Notes: generated from the sequence alone by a model not told the origin. Positions 17,047 through 25,759 are shown, counted from the first letter of the stretch. The stretch is 64,000 nucleotides of DNA from SVTX01 sp045659745 (GCA_045659745.1 JAZRCL010000057.1:1-64000); one strand, 5' to 3'. Translations and numbers: made by a program.

Positions 17047-18780
17047 ATGCTTAAAATCAAATCCGCAATAGCAGAGAAAATATACGAGAGCGTATTGCAG
17101 ATAAATTCCGCGGCGGAAATAAGCGCGGAAGACATTATAGGTATGCTTGAATATCCCCCCGACTCCGCAATGGGTGACCTTGCGTTCCCTTGCTTCAAGC
17201 TTTCACGAGCACTCCGTCGCTCTCCCGTGCAGATCGCGGCGCAGCTTTCCGAGTCCTTGACTCTTGACTGTATAAAGAGCGCAGAGGCGGTAAACGGATA
17301 TCTCAACATCAAAATTTCGGACAAGTATCTTGGAGAGAAGGTTCTTACCGAAATACTCACAAAGCAAACAAATTACGGCAGACCCGATTTTGGCTGTGGT
17401 AAGACGGTAGTTCTTGACTATTCCTCGCCAAACGTAGCAAAGCCCTTCCATATAGGACATTTAGGCACGACTGTTATAGGTCATTCCCTCAAAAAGCTCC
17501 ACGAGTTTGCGGGATATAACTGTATCGGTATAAACTATCTCGGCGACTGGGGAACTCAGTTCGGTAAGCTCATCGTTGCTTACAGACTCTGGGGCGACAA
17601 GCAGCAGATAGAGGAGGGCGGTATTGACAAGCCCGTTGAGCTTTACGTTCGCATCAACAACACCATAAAGGGTGACGAGGAGAATGGAATCCCCGCTCGT
17701 GATGACTTGGCTCAGCAGGCAAGAGACGAGTTCCGCAAGATGGAGGAGGGCGACCCCGAAAACATCGCTCTTTGGAAGTGGTTTGTGCAGATAAGCCTTG
17801 AGGAATACAGCAAGACATACAAGCAGCTCGACATTGAATTTGATAGCTACAAGGGCGAGAGCTTCTACACGGACAAGATGCCCGCGCAGGTACAAAAGCT
17901 TCGCGATATGGGACTTCTCAAGATTGACGACGGCGCGTCCATAGTTGACCTTGATGAGTACGGAATGCCCCCGTGTCTTATACTTAAGAGAGATGGCTCG
18001 ACCCTCTATCCCACCCGTGACATCGCTGCGGCTCATTACAGAAAGCAGACATACGACTTTGACAAGTGCATATACGTCACAAGTAATCAGCAGAATCTTC
18101 ACTTCAAGCAGTGGTTCAAGGTAGTTGAGCTTATGGGATACGACTGGTACGACAAGCTCGTGCACGTACCTTACGGCACGGTATCCCTCAACGGAGCAAA
18201 GCTTGCAACCCGTACAGGAAACGTAGTTCTTCTCCGCGACCTTTTCGCGCTTGCAATAGAGAAGGTGACAGCAATCATGGAGGAAAAGAACCCCGACCTC
18301 AAGGGCAGAGAGGATATAGCCGAGGCAGTAGGTGTTGGCGCGATAGTGTTCTACTATCTCTACAACAACAGAATAAAGGATATAAACTTCAACCTTGAGG
18401 AAGCCTTGAGCTTTGACGGCAATACGGGACCTTACGTACAGTATACCTACGCGCGTGCTTGCTCGGTTCTTGAGAAGGCGGGCGAGGTTGACTGCAATAA
18501 CTTTGAGATAACTGCTCCCGAGGAGGCTGCGCTCCTTAAAACACTTTGTCAGTTTGAGGAGAAGGTCAATATCGCGATAAGAGATTATGAGCCTTCCGTT
18601 ATCACGAGATTTATACTTGACGTTGCGGTTGCGTTCAATAAGTTCTATCACGAGTGTAAAATACTCGGAGCAGAGGATAAAGACGTAAGAAATACGAGAA
18701 TACTCCTCACACATGCCACCGAAATCGTCCTTGGAAGCGCGTTTTCGCTCGTGTGCATGAAGAAAACGGAAAGAATTTAA
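17047..18780 (+). CDS. argS: Arginyl-tRNA synthetase
   Basis: Class-I synthetase, 577 residues, charging tRNA-Arg. Seen: the N-terminal Add-1 domain, the HIGH motif in AKPFHIGHLGTTVIG near residue 137, an LATRTGNVVLL stretch in the place of the usual KMSKS-like loop near 385, and the C-terminal DALR anticodon-binding domain (YTYARACSVLEKAG near 472 onward). Length is normal. It is separated by 24 bases from yebC. Confidence 0.95.
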   Translation: MLKIKSAIAEKIYESVLQINSAAEISAEDIIGMLEYPPDSAMGDLAFPCFKLSRALRRSPVQIAAQLSESLTLDCIKSAEAVNGYLNIKISDKYLGEKVLTEILTKQTNYGRPDFGCGKTVVLDYSSPNVAKPFHIGHLGTTVIGHSLKKLHEFAGYNCIGINYLGDWGTQFGKLIVAYRLWGDKQQIEEGGIDKPVELYVRINNTIKGDEENGIPARDDLAQQARDEFRKMEEGDPENIALWKWFVQISLEEYSKTYKQLDIEFDSYKGESFYTDKMPAQVQKLRDMGLLKIDDGASIVDLDEYGMPPCLILKRDGSTLYPTRDIAAAHYRKQTYDFDKCIYVTSNQQNLHFKQWFKVVELMGYDWYDKLVHVPYGTVSLNGAKLATRTGNVVLLRDLFALAIEKVTAIMEEKNPDLKGREDIAEAVGVGAIVFYYLYNNRIKDINFNLEEALSFDGNTGPYVQYTYARACSVLEKAGEVDCNNFEITAPEEAALLKTLCQFEEKVNIAIRDYEPSVITRFILDVAVAFNKFYHECKILGAEDKDVRNTRILLTHATEIVLGSAFSLVCMKKTERI

Positions 18781-18804
18781 TTTGAGTTAGAGAGGATTTT
18801 AGAT

Positions 18805-19536
18805 ATGTCAGGACATAGCAAATGGGCCAACATTAAGCACAAAAAGGAAAAGACCGACGCGCAGAGAGCGAAGGTGTTTACAAAGATAGGTAAGGAAATT
18901 ACTATTGCCGTAAAAGAGGGAGGCGGAGACCCCAACTCCAACGCAAAGCTCCGTGACCTTATTCAGAAGGCAAAGTCCAACAACGTGCCTAACGACAACA
19001 TCGAGAGAACCATCAAAAAGGCTCTTGGCGGCACGGGTGAAAACTACGAGGAGGTAGTTTACGAGGGCTACGGTCCTGCGGGAGTTGCCGTTATAGTTGA
19101 AGCTACCACGGACAACAGAAACAGAACAGCGGGCAACGTACGTTCTTATTTTTCCAAGTATCACGGAAACATGGGACAGTCGGGCTGCGTAAGCTTTATG
19201 TTTGAGGAGAAGGGCGTTATCGTTATCGCAGACGAGGACGGCGAAATAGACGAGGACAAGCTTATGGAGACTGCTCTTGAGTCGGGCGCATCTGATTTCT
19301 CGGGCGAGGACGGAATCTACGAGATATACACCGAGCCTGACGACGTTTACGCCGTTGCGGAAGCTCTCAAGGATGCGGGATATACATTTGAATCCGCAGA
19401 AAAGACCAAGGTTCCTACAACAAGCGTCACTCTTGATAACGAGGATGATATTAAGTTTATGAATCTTCTTATTGAGAAATTGGAAGAGGACGACGATGTT
19501 ATGGAAGTGTATCATAACTGGGAGAACTGCGATTAA
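18805..19536 (+). CDS. YebC/PmpR family regulator or translation factor
   Basis: A 243-residue member of the TACO1/YebC family. Seen: the start MSGHSKWANIKHKKEKTDA, NNVPNDNIERTIKKALGG near residue 70, YEGYGPAGVAVIVEATTDN near 90 and an acidic C-terminal domain. Family members have been described as DNA-binding regulators and more recently as helpers of ribosomes stalled at proline stretches. The sequence does not decide between the two. It follows argS closely and ends at a hairpin. Confidence 0.92.
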   Translation: MSGHSKWANIKHKKEKTDAQRAKVFTKIGKEITIAVKEGGGDPNSNAKLRDLIQKAKSNNVPNDNIERTIKKALGGTGENYEEVVYEGYGPAGVAVIVEATTDNRNRTAGNVRSYFSKYHGNMGQSGCVSFMFEEKGVIVIADEDGEIDEDKLMETALESGASDFSGEDGIYEIYTEPDDVYAVAEALKDAGYTFESAEKTKVPTTSVTLDNEDDIKFMNLLIEKLEEDDDVMEVYHNWENCD

Positions 19537-19546
19537 AATACTATAA

Positions 19547-19571
19547 ACGGGTCGTCATATTGACGACCCGT
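19547..19571 (+). terminator. Perfect hairpin after yebC
   Basis: Eleven-base perfect stem (19547-19557 with 19561-19571), three-base loop. No T run follows, so it may be a weak terminator or an mRNA end stabiliser. Confidence 0.6.
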
Positions 19572-19597
19572 AAAATAACACTGAAAGGAGGCACAAA

Positions 19598-21031
19598 ATG
19601 GCAAAAAACAAATACACGCGGCTATTTGAAAACACCGCGATATTTACCGCAGGTAAATTTATATCCAAGCTGATAGTCATTTTCATGCTTCCTTTTTATA
19701 CTTCGTGTCTTTCAAGCGCGGAGTATAGCACTGCCGACCTTATTACAAACCTCTGCAATCTTATAATTCCGCTTGCGGGACTTGGAGTGAGCGAGGGTAT
19801 ATTCAGAGGCGCGGCGGAGAAAAATCAGGACAAGGAAAGCTTTTTTACCAACGGAATAATACTGATGCTTATAGGCGGCGCAGGCTTTCTTGCTCTCTCA
19901 CCGTTGCTCTTGACCATTAAGTATTTTTCGACGTACGTTCTACTTATAATCGCGTACGTGCTTGCTTCAAACGTCCATTCGGTATGCTCGCAGTACATCT
20001 GCGCGATAGGCAGAACGAAGCTTTTTGCAGGACAGGGCATACTTAACACAGCTTTGACGGTAGGACTCAATATTCTGTTCCTTGCGGGCTTTGATATGGG
20101 TATTACGGGCTACGTGCTATCCATAGTGCTCGCGGACACTCTGACAACTGTATTTTTGTTCTTTTTTGCAAGGCTTTACAGAGCATTCAAGCGTGAGAAA
20201 ATAAGCGGCTCGCTTATGAAGGAAATGCTCAAATTCTGTTTGCCGCTTGTGCCGTCCACGATATTCTGGTGGATAACCAGTGTGTCCGACAGATATATGG
20301 TTGCGGCTATGCGTTCGGACACAGAAAACGGTCTGTACACCGCGGCGTACAAAATACCCACGCTTTTGACGTACGTTGTGACTATATTCAACGATGCGTG
20401 GAAGCTTTCGGCAGTTTCTGAGGGTGAAGACCTAACAGAAAAGACTAATTTCTATTCCAAGGCATTTAAGTATTATATTGCGATAATGTTTATGGGCGGA
20501 GCGGGACTTGCTGTCACGGCAAGACTTTCGTCGGGAATACTCTTTGCCTCGTCGTATGAGTCGGCGTGGATATTTATCCCCATGCTTTCGGCGGCAACTG
20601 TATTTACCGCGCTTAATACCTTTATGGGAAGCGCATATTTTACAGTTAAGAGGACGGGCATGTCCTTCTGGACTTCTCTTATTGGAGCGGTATTTAATCT
20701 CGGTCTCAATCTTCTTATGATACCCGATTGGGGCCTTGGATGGGGAGCTATGGGCGCGTCTATAGCAACGCTGATAAGCTATTTCATTGTGTTTGTAATA
20801 CGTGCTATTACAATGAAGCAATTCATTCCGTTCAAGCTCTATCCTGTAAAATTGATTGTGAATACCGTAATGCTTTTTGCTATCACAGCGGTAATGACTG
20901 TGTGGGGAGAAAACATCTGGGGATTGCTTGCAGCGATAGCAATACTCGCCGTATGCCTTGTTTATAATGGAAAAGATATTATTCTGGCGTGTAAAGAAAT
21001 ATTAAACTCAAGAAGAAAGAAAAAAACATAA
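19598..21031 (+). CDS. Polysaccharide/lipid-linked oligosaccharide flippase (MOP superfamily)
   Basis: A 477-residue membrane protein with 12 to 14 hydrophobic helices, of the Wzx/RfbX-like branch of the MOP superfamily. It opens with the amphipathic YTRLFENTAIFTAGKFISKL typical of this branch. Likely role: moving a lipid-linked saccharide across the membrane. It is flanked by housekeeping genes and has no glycosyltransferase neighbours, so its cargo is unknown. AAAGGAGG lies well placed before the ATG. Confidence 0.8.
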   Translation: MAKNKYTRLFENTAIFTAGKFISKLIVIFMLPFYTSCLSSAEYSTADLITNLCNLIIPLAGLGVSEGIFRGAAEKNQDKESFFTNGIILMLIGGAGFLALSPLLLTIKYFSTYVLLIIAYVLASNVHSVCSQYICAIGRTKLFAGQGILNTALTVGLNILFLAGFDMGITGYVLSIVLADTLTTVFLFFFARLYRAFKREKISGSLMKEMLKFCLPLVPSTIFWWITSVSDRYMVAAMRSDTENGLYTAAYKIPTLLTYVVTIFNDAWKLSAVSEGEDLTEKTNFYSKAFKYYIAIMFMGGAGLAVTARLSSGILFASSYESAWIFIPMLSAATVFTALNTFMGSAYFTVKRTGMSFWTSLIGAVFNLGLNLLMIPDWGLGWGAMGASIATLISYFIVFVIRAITMKQFIPFKLYPVKLIVNTVMLFAITAVMTVWGENIWGLLAAIAILAVCLVYNGKDIILACKEILNSRRKKKT

Positions 21032-21069
21032 ATATTTACAAATTCTTCACATTTTTTTGAAGATAAATA

Positions 21070-21098
21070 TTGACAAAAAATCGCGCTTATGATATAAT
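21070..21098 (+). promoter_or_regulatory. Consensus promoter of rplS
   Basis: TTGACA (21070-21075), 17-base spacer, TATAAT (21093-21098), both perfect. Confidence 0.85.
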
Positions 21099-21104
21099 AA
21101 TCGG

Positions 21105-21180
21105 GCGTGTGAAAAACACAGAAAATAGGGTGGTCCGCTGCAATGCTCGCATGAACATCCGTAATATTAAGGAGGGCTTT
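21105..21180 (+). promoter_or_regulatory. Probable L19 leader RNA
   Basis: The 75-base untranslated stretch between the rplS promoter and AUG holds short pairing segments (GTGTG-AAAAA-CACA at 21107-21120) and an AGGGTGGTCCGC run. Position fits the L19 autoregulatory leader known in Firmicutes. I cannot confirm the fold by eye. Confidence 0.4.
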
Positions 21181-21534
21181 ATGGATCTTATTAAGGCTTT
21201 TACAAACGAGCAGCTCAAAGAGGAAGTACCCCAGTTTAACATTGGTGACACCGTACGTGTTCACAACAAGATCGTTGAGGGTACAAGAGAAAGAATTCAG
21301 ATGTACGAGGGTACCGTTATCGCAAAGCACGAGGGCGGCATTTCTTCAACCTTCACAGTAAGACGCATTACCTACGGTTGCGGCGTCGAAAAGACTTTCC
21401 CCCTTCATTCTCCTAACGTAGTTAAGGTGGATGTTATTCGTCGTGGTAAAGTTAGACGTGCTAAACTCTACTACCTCCGTGGCAGAGTTGGTAAGGCTTC
21501 CAAGGTTAAGGAAGATATTTCTGCAAAGAACTGA
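21181..21534 (+). CDS. rplS: 50S ribosomal protein bL19
   Basis: bL19, 117 residues, sits at the 30S-50S interface. Family core FNIGDTVRVHNKIVEGTRER, RRITYGCGVEKTFPLHSP and GKVRRAKLYYLRGR-x-GKA is complete. The ATG follows AAGGAGG. It is a single-gene unit with its own promoter and terminator. trmD and rimM, common neighbours, are not here. Confidence 0.96.
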   Translation: MDLIKAFTNEQLKEEVPQFNIGDTVRVHNKIVEGTRERIQMYEGTVIAKHEGGISSTFTVRRITYGCGVEKTFPLHSPNVVKVDVIRRGKVRRAKLYYLRGRVGKASKVKEDISAKN

Positions 21535-21549
21535 TTTCTTATGTAAGAA

Positions 21550-21577
21550 AAAACCGAGGCTGAACGCCTCGGTTTTT
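21550..21577 (+). terminator. Bidirectional terminator between rplS and the ROK-like gene
   Basis: Stem 21553-21560 with 21566-21573, extended by A/T pairs, with T6 on the plus strand and T runs on the minus strand. Confidence 0.8.
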
Positions 21578-22611
21578 TACGTTTTCTTATGTTCTATGCT
21601 GACTATAAGTCGCTTGAATAGCCACTTGCGAGCGGCAAGTGCGCCGCCAAGTGACTGAGCGAGATGCGGGGAATCGAGAATTTTGATTATTCTGTTCGTG
21701 TCATAAAGACTTGACAAAAACTCATTTATCTCGACGCCAAAGTCTTGTCCCAGCGCAAGGGAATCCGATTGGAATATAATCTGTTTTGGTGAAAAAGTTG
21801 CGTCAAGAGTGTTTATAAGTCTTGCGGCAGATGAGAAAATTACCGAAATATCACCCGCGGTGCAGAGATAGTCGCTGAGTGGCATATTGCCCACCACTAT
21901 ATTCCACGGCTTGCAGATGGTAAGATTTCCAGCCTTTGAAAGATAGTATGCAGAAAGGGTATGACCTATGAGTATATATGCGGAATCAAGCTCTGCTTTA
22001 GAGATAAGATACTGCTTTATTGCTGTGTCAGGAGAAATCACAATGTCGGGGAAAAATCCGAATATTGAGCATATTTTGCTTTTGACAACCGACACGTCGC
22101 AGGCTTTTGGAGGAGTAATCTCAGATACGTATCCTATACATTGTCTGCCGCCGAGATTATCGGTAATAAGTACAGAGGCAGAATAGTCGAGATTAAACTC
22201 TGAAATTCTTTGCGCACCGACGTTCAGAAAAGTCAAAAGATTTTCCTCATATCTTAACGCATCGGAATATAAATATGAATAGTGAAAATCATGGGACAGT
22301 GCCGAGGATATGAGTGACAGGGAAAACTTGCGGGTAGATACGTCGATTACAAGAAAGCGTATCTGCTCGGAATTTTTTATATGAGCGCACACACGCCCAT
22401 TGTCTTCGGGCTTTTTTATTTGCTTTTCGGCGAGGGATAATGAGTATATGGCTTGCATTACCTTGCCGACAGTCACCTCGCTGTATCCTGTACGCTCTGC
22501 CACACTTTTTCTTGTTGGGCTATCGCTCTCAAGTATGCAGTTGAGAATAGACGATGTGGCATCCTCGCCTACCTTAATTATACATTTTTTGTGGTTTTTT
22601 CGAGTAATCAT
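21577..22611 (-). CDS. ROK-like transcriptional regulator
   Basis: A 344-residue protein with an N-terminal winged helix-turn-helix (SPTRKSVAERTGYSEVTVGKVM, residues about 30-52) and a C-terminal sugar-kinase-like ASKHA body. Phosphate-loop-like FLVIDVSTRKFSLSLI lies near 88 and AYILIGHTLSAYYL near 210. Typical ROK zinc cysteines and the DxGxT loop are not intact, so it is probably a non-kinase repressor that senses a sugar or other small molecule. Its target is not evident from neighbours. It has a perfect consensus promoter on the minus strand. Confidence 0.6.
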   Translation of the reverse strand: MITRKNHKKCIIKVGEDATSSILNCILESDSPTRKSVAERTGYSEVTVGKVMQAIYSLSLAEKQIKKPEDNGRVCAHIKNSEQIRFLVIDVSTRKFSLSLISSALSHDFHYSYLYSDALRYEENLLTFLNVGAQRISEFNLDYSASVLITDNLGGRQCIGYVSEITPPKACDVSVVKSKICSIFGFFPDIVISPDTAIKQYLISKAELDSAYILIGHTLSAYYLSKAGNLTICKPWNIVVGNMPLSDYLCTAGDISVIFSSAARLINTLDATFSPKQIIFQSDSLALGQDFGVEINEFLSSLYDTNRIIKILDSPHLAQSLGGALAARKWLFKRLIVSIEHKKT

Positions 22612-22639
22612 TTTAAGTCCTTTAAGGGTTATTAGGTTA

Positions 22640-22668
22640 ATTATAAATCACTTTTTCTGCCGTGTCAA
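22640..22668 (-). promoter_or_regulatory. Promoter of the ROK-like gene
   Basis: On the minus strand TTGACA (22663-22668), 17-base spacer, TATAAT (22640-22645). Confidence 0.75.
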
Positions 22669-22717
22669 TTGCGTGTGAAAAAAATTCGAAAAAACTTTAA
22701 TAATATTGAAAAAAGTC

Positions 22718-22746
22718 TTGACAAATAAGAAATTTAATGCTATAAT
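22718..22746 (+). promoter_or_regulatory. Promoter of rplU-prp-rpmA
   Basis: TTGACA (22718-22723), 17-base spacer, TATAAT (22741-22746), both perfect. Confidence 0.85.
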
Positions 22747-22752
22747 ATTTCT

Positions 22753-22850
22753 TGCCGCGTAAAATTGGCTTTTTTAAGTGCGGAATTTTTTAGGGAATAC
22801 CCGTAAAATTCAGCCGCCATTGTTTAGCGAGACTTATATGAAAGAGAGGT
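22753..22850 (+). promoter_or_regulatory. Probable L21 leader RNA
   Basis: About 100 untranslated bases before rplU with pairable GCCGCGTAAAATTGGC, a GGGAATACCC hairpin (22793-22802) and a later GCCGCC segment. Position and content match the L21 leader motif known from Firmicutes. The fold is judged by eye only. Confidence 0.5.
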
Positions 22851-22857
22851 GCTTTTC

Positions 22858-23169
22858 GTGTTTGCAATAATCGAAACCGGCGGAAAGCAGTACAAAGTAA
22901 CAGAACAGGATATTATCTTTGTTGAGAAGCTTGACTGCAATGAAGGTGAGGAAATCACATTTGACAAGGTTGTAGCTTTGTCCACAGACGCAGGCTTTAA
23001 GGCAGGAACTCCTACAGTAGAAGGTGCTGTTGTTAAGGGCGTTGTTCAGAAGAACGGCAAGGGTAAGAAGATTTACGTTATGAAGTATAAGGCTAAGAAG
23101 AACGAGAAGAAGAAGATCGGTCACAGACAGCCTTACACAAAGGTTCAGATCACAGCTATCGTTGGTTAA
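22858..23169 (+). CDS. rplU: 50S ribosomal protein bL21
   Basis: bL21, 103 residues. FAIIETGGKQYKVTEQD at the start and KKNEKKKIGHRQPYTKVQI at the end are family signatures. I chose the GTG at 22858 because the conserved start is MFAIIETGG and AGAGAGG lies seven bases upstream; a GTG three codons earlier overlaps that site. First gene of the classic rplU-prp-rpmA operon. Confidence 0.95.
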   Translation: MFAIIETGGKQYKVTEQDIIFVEKLDCNEGEEITFDKVVALSTDAGFKAGTPTVEGAVVKGVVQKNGKGKKIYVMKYKAKKNEKKKIGHRQPYTKVQITAIVG

Positions 23170-23178
23170 TTCTGAATC

Positions 23179-23541
23179 ATGACAAAGCTTGTATTTTACC
23201 GAAGCGGTGGTAATTTTTACGGTTTTGAGGAGCAGGGACATACCGGATACGGCGAAGAGGGCGGCGACGTACTCTGCGCGGCACTTTCCGCAATGACAAT
23301 GCTTATCATCAACACAGTAGAGATTGCGTATGCATCCCGTGTTGATTTTGAAATCGATGAAAAGACCACAAACATACGTGTAAAGTCAAAGGCAGCGCTT
23401 CCCGAATACGAGGAGGACGAGCTTAAAAGATACGCAGTATCGGGACTTTTTCTGGCATACTATAAGCAGATCGAGGATATGATGGAAGAATATTACGACT
23501 ACCTCGACGTCGCAGTAGTTGACAGACCGTATGAAGATTAA
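23179..23541 (+). CDS. prp: Ribosomal-processing cysteine protease Prp
   Basis: Prp (YsxB), 120 residues, cleaves the N-terminal extension of bL27. Catalytic His and Cys are seen in EQGHTGYGEEGGDVLCAALSAM (His about 21, Cys about 33). It lies between rplU and rpmA, as in Firmicutes generally, and its substrate with the right cleavage motif is the next gene. Confidence 0.94.
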   Translation: MTKLVFYRSGGNFYGFEEQGHTGYGEEGGDVLCAALSAMTMLIINTVEIAYASRVDFEIDEKTTNIRVKSKAALPEYEEDELKRYAVSGLFLAYYKQIEDMMEEYYDYLDVAVVDRPYED

Positions 23542-23594
23542 CAAAACAGAACACTACTCGGCATAGCCGAAAAAATTATTAGGAGGAAAAGATA

Positions 23595-23873
23595 ATGGTA
23601 AAGCTTAGTTTACAGTTTTTTGCTCATAAGAAGGGTGTTGGTTCTACAAAGAACGGCCGTGACAGCGAATCCAAGCGTCTCGGCGTAAAGAGAGCTGACG
23701 GTCAGGCAGTTCTCGCCGGCAACATTCTCGTAAGACAGAGAGGAACAGCTATCCATCCCGGTAACAACGTTGGTATCGGTAGCGACGACACACTCTTTGC
23801 TCTTATCGACGGCAGAGTTAAATTTGAGCATAAGGCAGGAGGAAAGAAGCAGGTAAGCGTATACGCTGACTGA
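23595..23873 (+). CDS. rpmA: 50S ribosomal protein bL27 with cleavable N-terminus
   Basis: bL27, 92 residues, near the peptidyl-transferase centre. The N-terminus MVKLSLQFFAHKKGVGSTKN holds the Prp cleavage motif (L-Q-F-F-A before HKKG), so mature protein should begin at His11. The rest (GRDSESKRLGVK, AGNILVRQRGT, HPGNNVGIG) is standard. AGGAGG precedes the ATG and a strong terminator follows. Confidence 0.96.
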   Translation: MVKLSLQFFAHKKGVGSTKNGRDSESKRLGVKRADGQAVLAGNILVRQRGTAIHPGNNVGIGSDDTLFALIDGRVKFEHKAGGKKQVSVYAD

Positions 23874-23886
23874 TCTTTCTGATGTA

Positions 23887-23930
23887 TATAGATAAGGGGT
23901 GCGAGATCGCACCCCTTATCTATATTTTTT
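23887..23930 (+). terminator. Very strong terminator after rpmA
   Basis: An 18-base perfect stem (23887-23904 with 23907-23924) followed by T6. Confidence 0.9.
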
Positions 23931-24165
23931 CATGACCGCTACTTTTTTCCGAATACGGTGTTGCTCCTCGAACGCGGCTTGACGTAGGAAACTACGCCTG
24001 CGCCTTGCGTTCTCTGGTGCGATACGCAAGCAGTAGCTTGCTGCCCGCTTTTGCAGGCAAAAACGCCTTGTCTTCGAAAAAATTAACGGCCTTGTTTTGA
24101 TTGAGTTTTCGACTTTCGATTTTGCTATATTGCTTGTGCCAAGCCTACGACAAAATTGAAAGGTC
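23931..24165. other. Gene-free stretch with nested inverted repeats
   Basis: About 235 bases without a supported gene. A GAAA-capped hairpin (23983-23987 with 23992-23996), a 7-base stem (24004-24010 with 24024-24030), an alternative stem (24026-24030 with 24037-24041) and a longer-range pair GCCTGC/GCAGGC (23996-24001 with 24053-24058) lie close together. This may be a structured RNA or an interspersed repeat. Read on the minus strand it gives a broken peptide reading frame with a stop, so I do not call a gene. Confidence 0.4.
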
Positions 24166-24194
24166 TTGATTTTTTATGATTCAAGTGTTATAAT
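24166..24194 (+). promoter_or_regulatory. Promoter of the pseudouridine synthase gene
   Basis: TTGATT (24166-24171), 17-base spacer, TATAAT (24189-24194), 36 bases before the GTG start. Confidence 0.6.
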
Positions 24195-24229
24195 TATTGC
24201 GTAATTCAATTTGAATTTAAGAGGTTGAC

Positions 24230-24928
24230 GTGAATATTTTATTTGAAGATAAACATCTGCTGCTCTGCGAAAAGGCAGTTGGTGAAAACTCGCAGTTTGC
24301 GACTGACGAGGGCGGCAAAAACCTACCCGAAAAGCTTATGGAATACCGTGTGAGCAAGGGTGAGGATAGCTACATAGGACTCGTTCATCGTCTTGACGTA
24401 GTGACGGGCGGAGTTATGCTATATTCAAAAAACAGAAATCTTACGGGCAAGCTCTCCGAGCTTGTTTCAGAGAAGGAATATAAAAAGACCTATCTTGCGG
24501 TAGTGACCTCAAGACCTGAATCTGACAGTGGCGAGATGACAGACCTGCTTTTCCACGACAAGCAGAAAAATAAGACGTATGTAGTAAACAAGGAGCGCAG
24601 AGGTGTAAAGCCCGCCGCGCTGAAATACAGAACACTTGAAAGTGTAAAACTCCTGTCGGGCGAGCAGATAAGCCTTGTGGAGATTGAACTCTTGACGGGA
24701 CGCACGCATCAGATACGCGTGCAGTTTGCCTCGCGCAAAATGCCGCTTTTAGGTGACGGAAAGTACGGCTCAAAGCATAACTGCAACTGCGCGCTCTGGT
24801 CGCACAAGGCGGAGTTTATACACCCACAAACGAAAAAGCCCGTGTGTGTAAGCAGTAATCCTACCGCAGTATATCCTTGGAATATGTTTGAGACCTTGAA
24901 ATCCGCTCATGGGCTCCCCAAAAACTGA
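24230..24928 (+). CDS. RluA/RluD family pseudouridine synthase
   Basis: Converts uridine to pseudouridine in rRNA or tRNA. The 232-residue protein is a catalytic domain without an S4 domain. Catalytic Asp56 sits in GLVHRLDVVTGGVMLYSK, and the LLTGRTHQIRVQFA and PLLGDGKYGS blocks are present. The start is GTG with GAGG upstream. Its 3' end overlaps the convergent amidase gene by 22 bases. The exact target base is unknown. Confidence 0.9.
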   Translation: MNILFEDKHLLLCEKAVGENSQFATDEGGKNLPEKLMEYRVSKGEDSYIGLVHRLDVVTGGVMLYSKNRNLTGKLSELVSEKEYKKTYLAVVTSRPESDSGEMTDLLFHDKQKNKTYVVNKERRGVKPAALKYRTLESVKLLSGEQISLVEIELLTGRTHQIRVQFASRKMPLLGDGKYGSKHNCNCALWSHKAEFIHPQTKKPVCVSSNPTAVYPWNMFETLKSAHGLPKN

Positions 24929-25626
24929 ATAACAGAGTCGCAAAGCTGACATGCGAGCGCGTCCTTATATTCGGCGCTCTCGAAAAGCTTGGCTTCGGCG
25001 ACGTTAGATAAAAATCCGCATTCCACAAGTACCGCGGGGCAGCTTGAGTTGCTCAAAAGGTATATGCTTGTGCCTGCGGATTTTGTTTTTCTATTGTTGT
25101 TTGGCTGGAGATTGTTTTTTATATCGCTTTGTATTATATTGGCAAGGCTTTGTGACTCGGGATTCTGGTCGGAATACCACACCTGCAGTCCCGAATAACG
25201 AGAGTCAGAGAATGCGTTCATATGCAGGCTTATCAAGATACAGTCATTGGTATTATTTATTATTTCAAGTCGAGCCGCCATATCAAGCTTTTTTTTGCGG
25301 CCTTGGTAGTTGACGTTTCTGTCGTAGAGAAGTCTGTCAGTATCGCGAGTGAGAATGACATTCACCCCCTCCGCTTCAAGCTTTTCCTTTAGGATAAAGG
25401 CAAGCTCAAGGTTTATATCCTTTTCAACAAGTCCGCTTTTGGAAGACGTGCCGCCGTCCTCACCGCCGTGTCCTGCGTCGATTATTATGGTAGAGTATTT
25501 ATATCCCTCAGCAGACGTGTCCAGCGCCTTTGGGGGAGAGAGAACACCAAAGCCGATAGCTGCGGCGACGAGACAAGCGCTTGCCACAAGTATTGATACG
25601 ACGTATATAAGAACAGTTTTTTTCAT
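24907..25626 (-). CDS. cwlD: CwlD-like N-acetylmuramoyl-L-alanine amidase
   Basis: Zinc amidase of the Amidase_3 family, 239 residues, cutting the muramic acid-peptide bond in peptidoglycan. An N-terminal membrane helix (residues 4-28) anchors it outside the cell. Zinc and catalytic blocks are IIDAGHGGEDGG near 48, GLVEKDINLELA near 65, SLHMNAFSDSRYSG near 135 and AVLVECGFLSNVAEA near 203. CwlD acts on the spore cortex in Bacillus; general wall turnover is an alternative here, since no sporulation gene lies nearby. Confidence 0.88.
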   Translation of the reverse strand: MKKTVLIYVVSILVASACLVAAAIGFGVLSPPKALDTSAEGYKYSTIIIDAGHGGEDGGTSSKSGLVEKDINLELAFILKEKLEAEGVNVILTRDTDRLLYDRNVNYQGRKKKLDMAARLEIINNTNDCILISLHMNAFSDSRYSGLQVWYSDQNPESQSLANIIQSDIKNNLQPNNNRKTKSAGTSIYLLSNSSCPAVLVECGFLSNVAEAKLFESAEYKDALACQLCDSVIQFLGSP

Positions 25627-25730
25627 GCTATCTCCAAATCTTTTTTGATAATTCTATGCGCCACTCCAAAAAATTATGCAGAATTGATAAAATCGAGAAA
25701 AAATATCCAACATATTATCTCAAAAAATCA

Positions 25731-25759
25731 TTGACAAGCAAATTTATTTTTGTTATAAT
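25731..25759 (+). promoter_or_regulatory. Promoter of guaB
   Basis: TTGACA (25731-25736), 17-base spacer, TATAAT (25754-25759), both perfect. No purine riboswitch core is visible in the 48-base leader. Confidence 0.8.

Noticed and set aside
17461..18714. 417-residue antisense open frame opposite argS
   Set aside because: argS is unambiguous on the plus strand; the antisense frame results from its codon bias.
21127..21138. T-box antiterminator sequence (AGGGTGGTCCGC)
   Set aside because: Lacks the full GGNACCGCG core, no terminator follows, and the gene is a ribosomal protein, not an aminoacyl-tRNA or amino-acid gene.
23940..24080. Minus-strand pseudogene-like peptide reading frame behind rpmA
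   Set aside because: The frame has an internal stop and no start or family match; the inverted repeats explain the stretch better.
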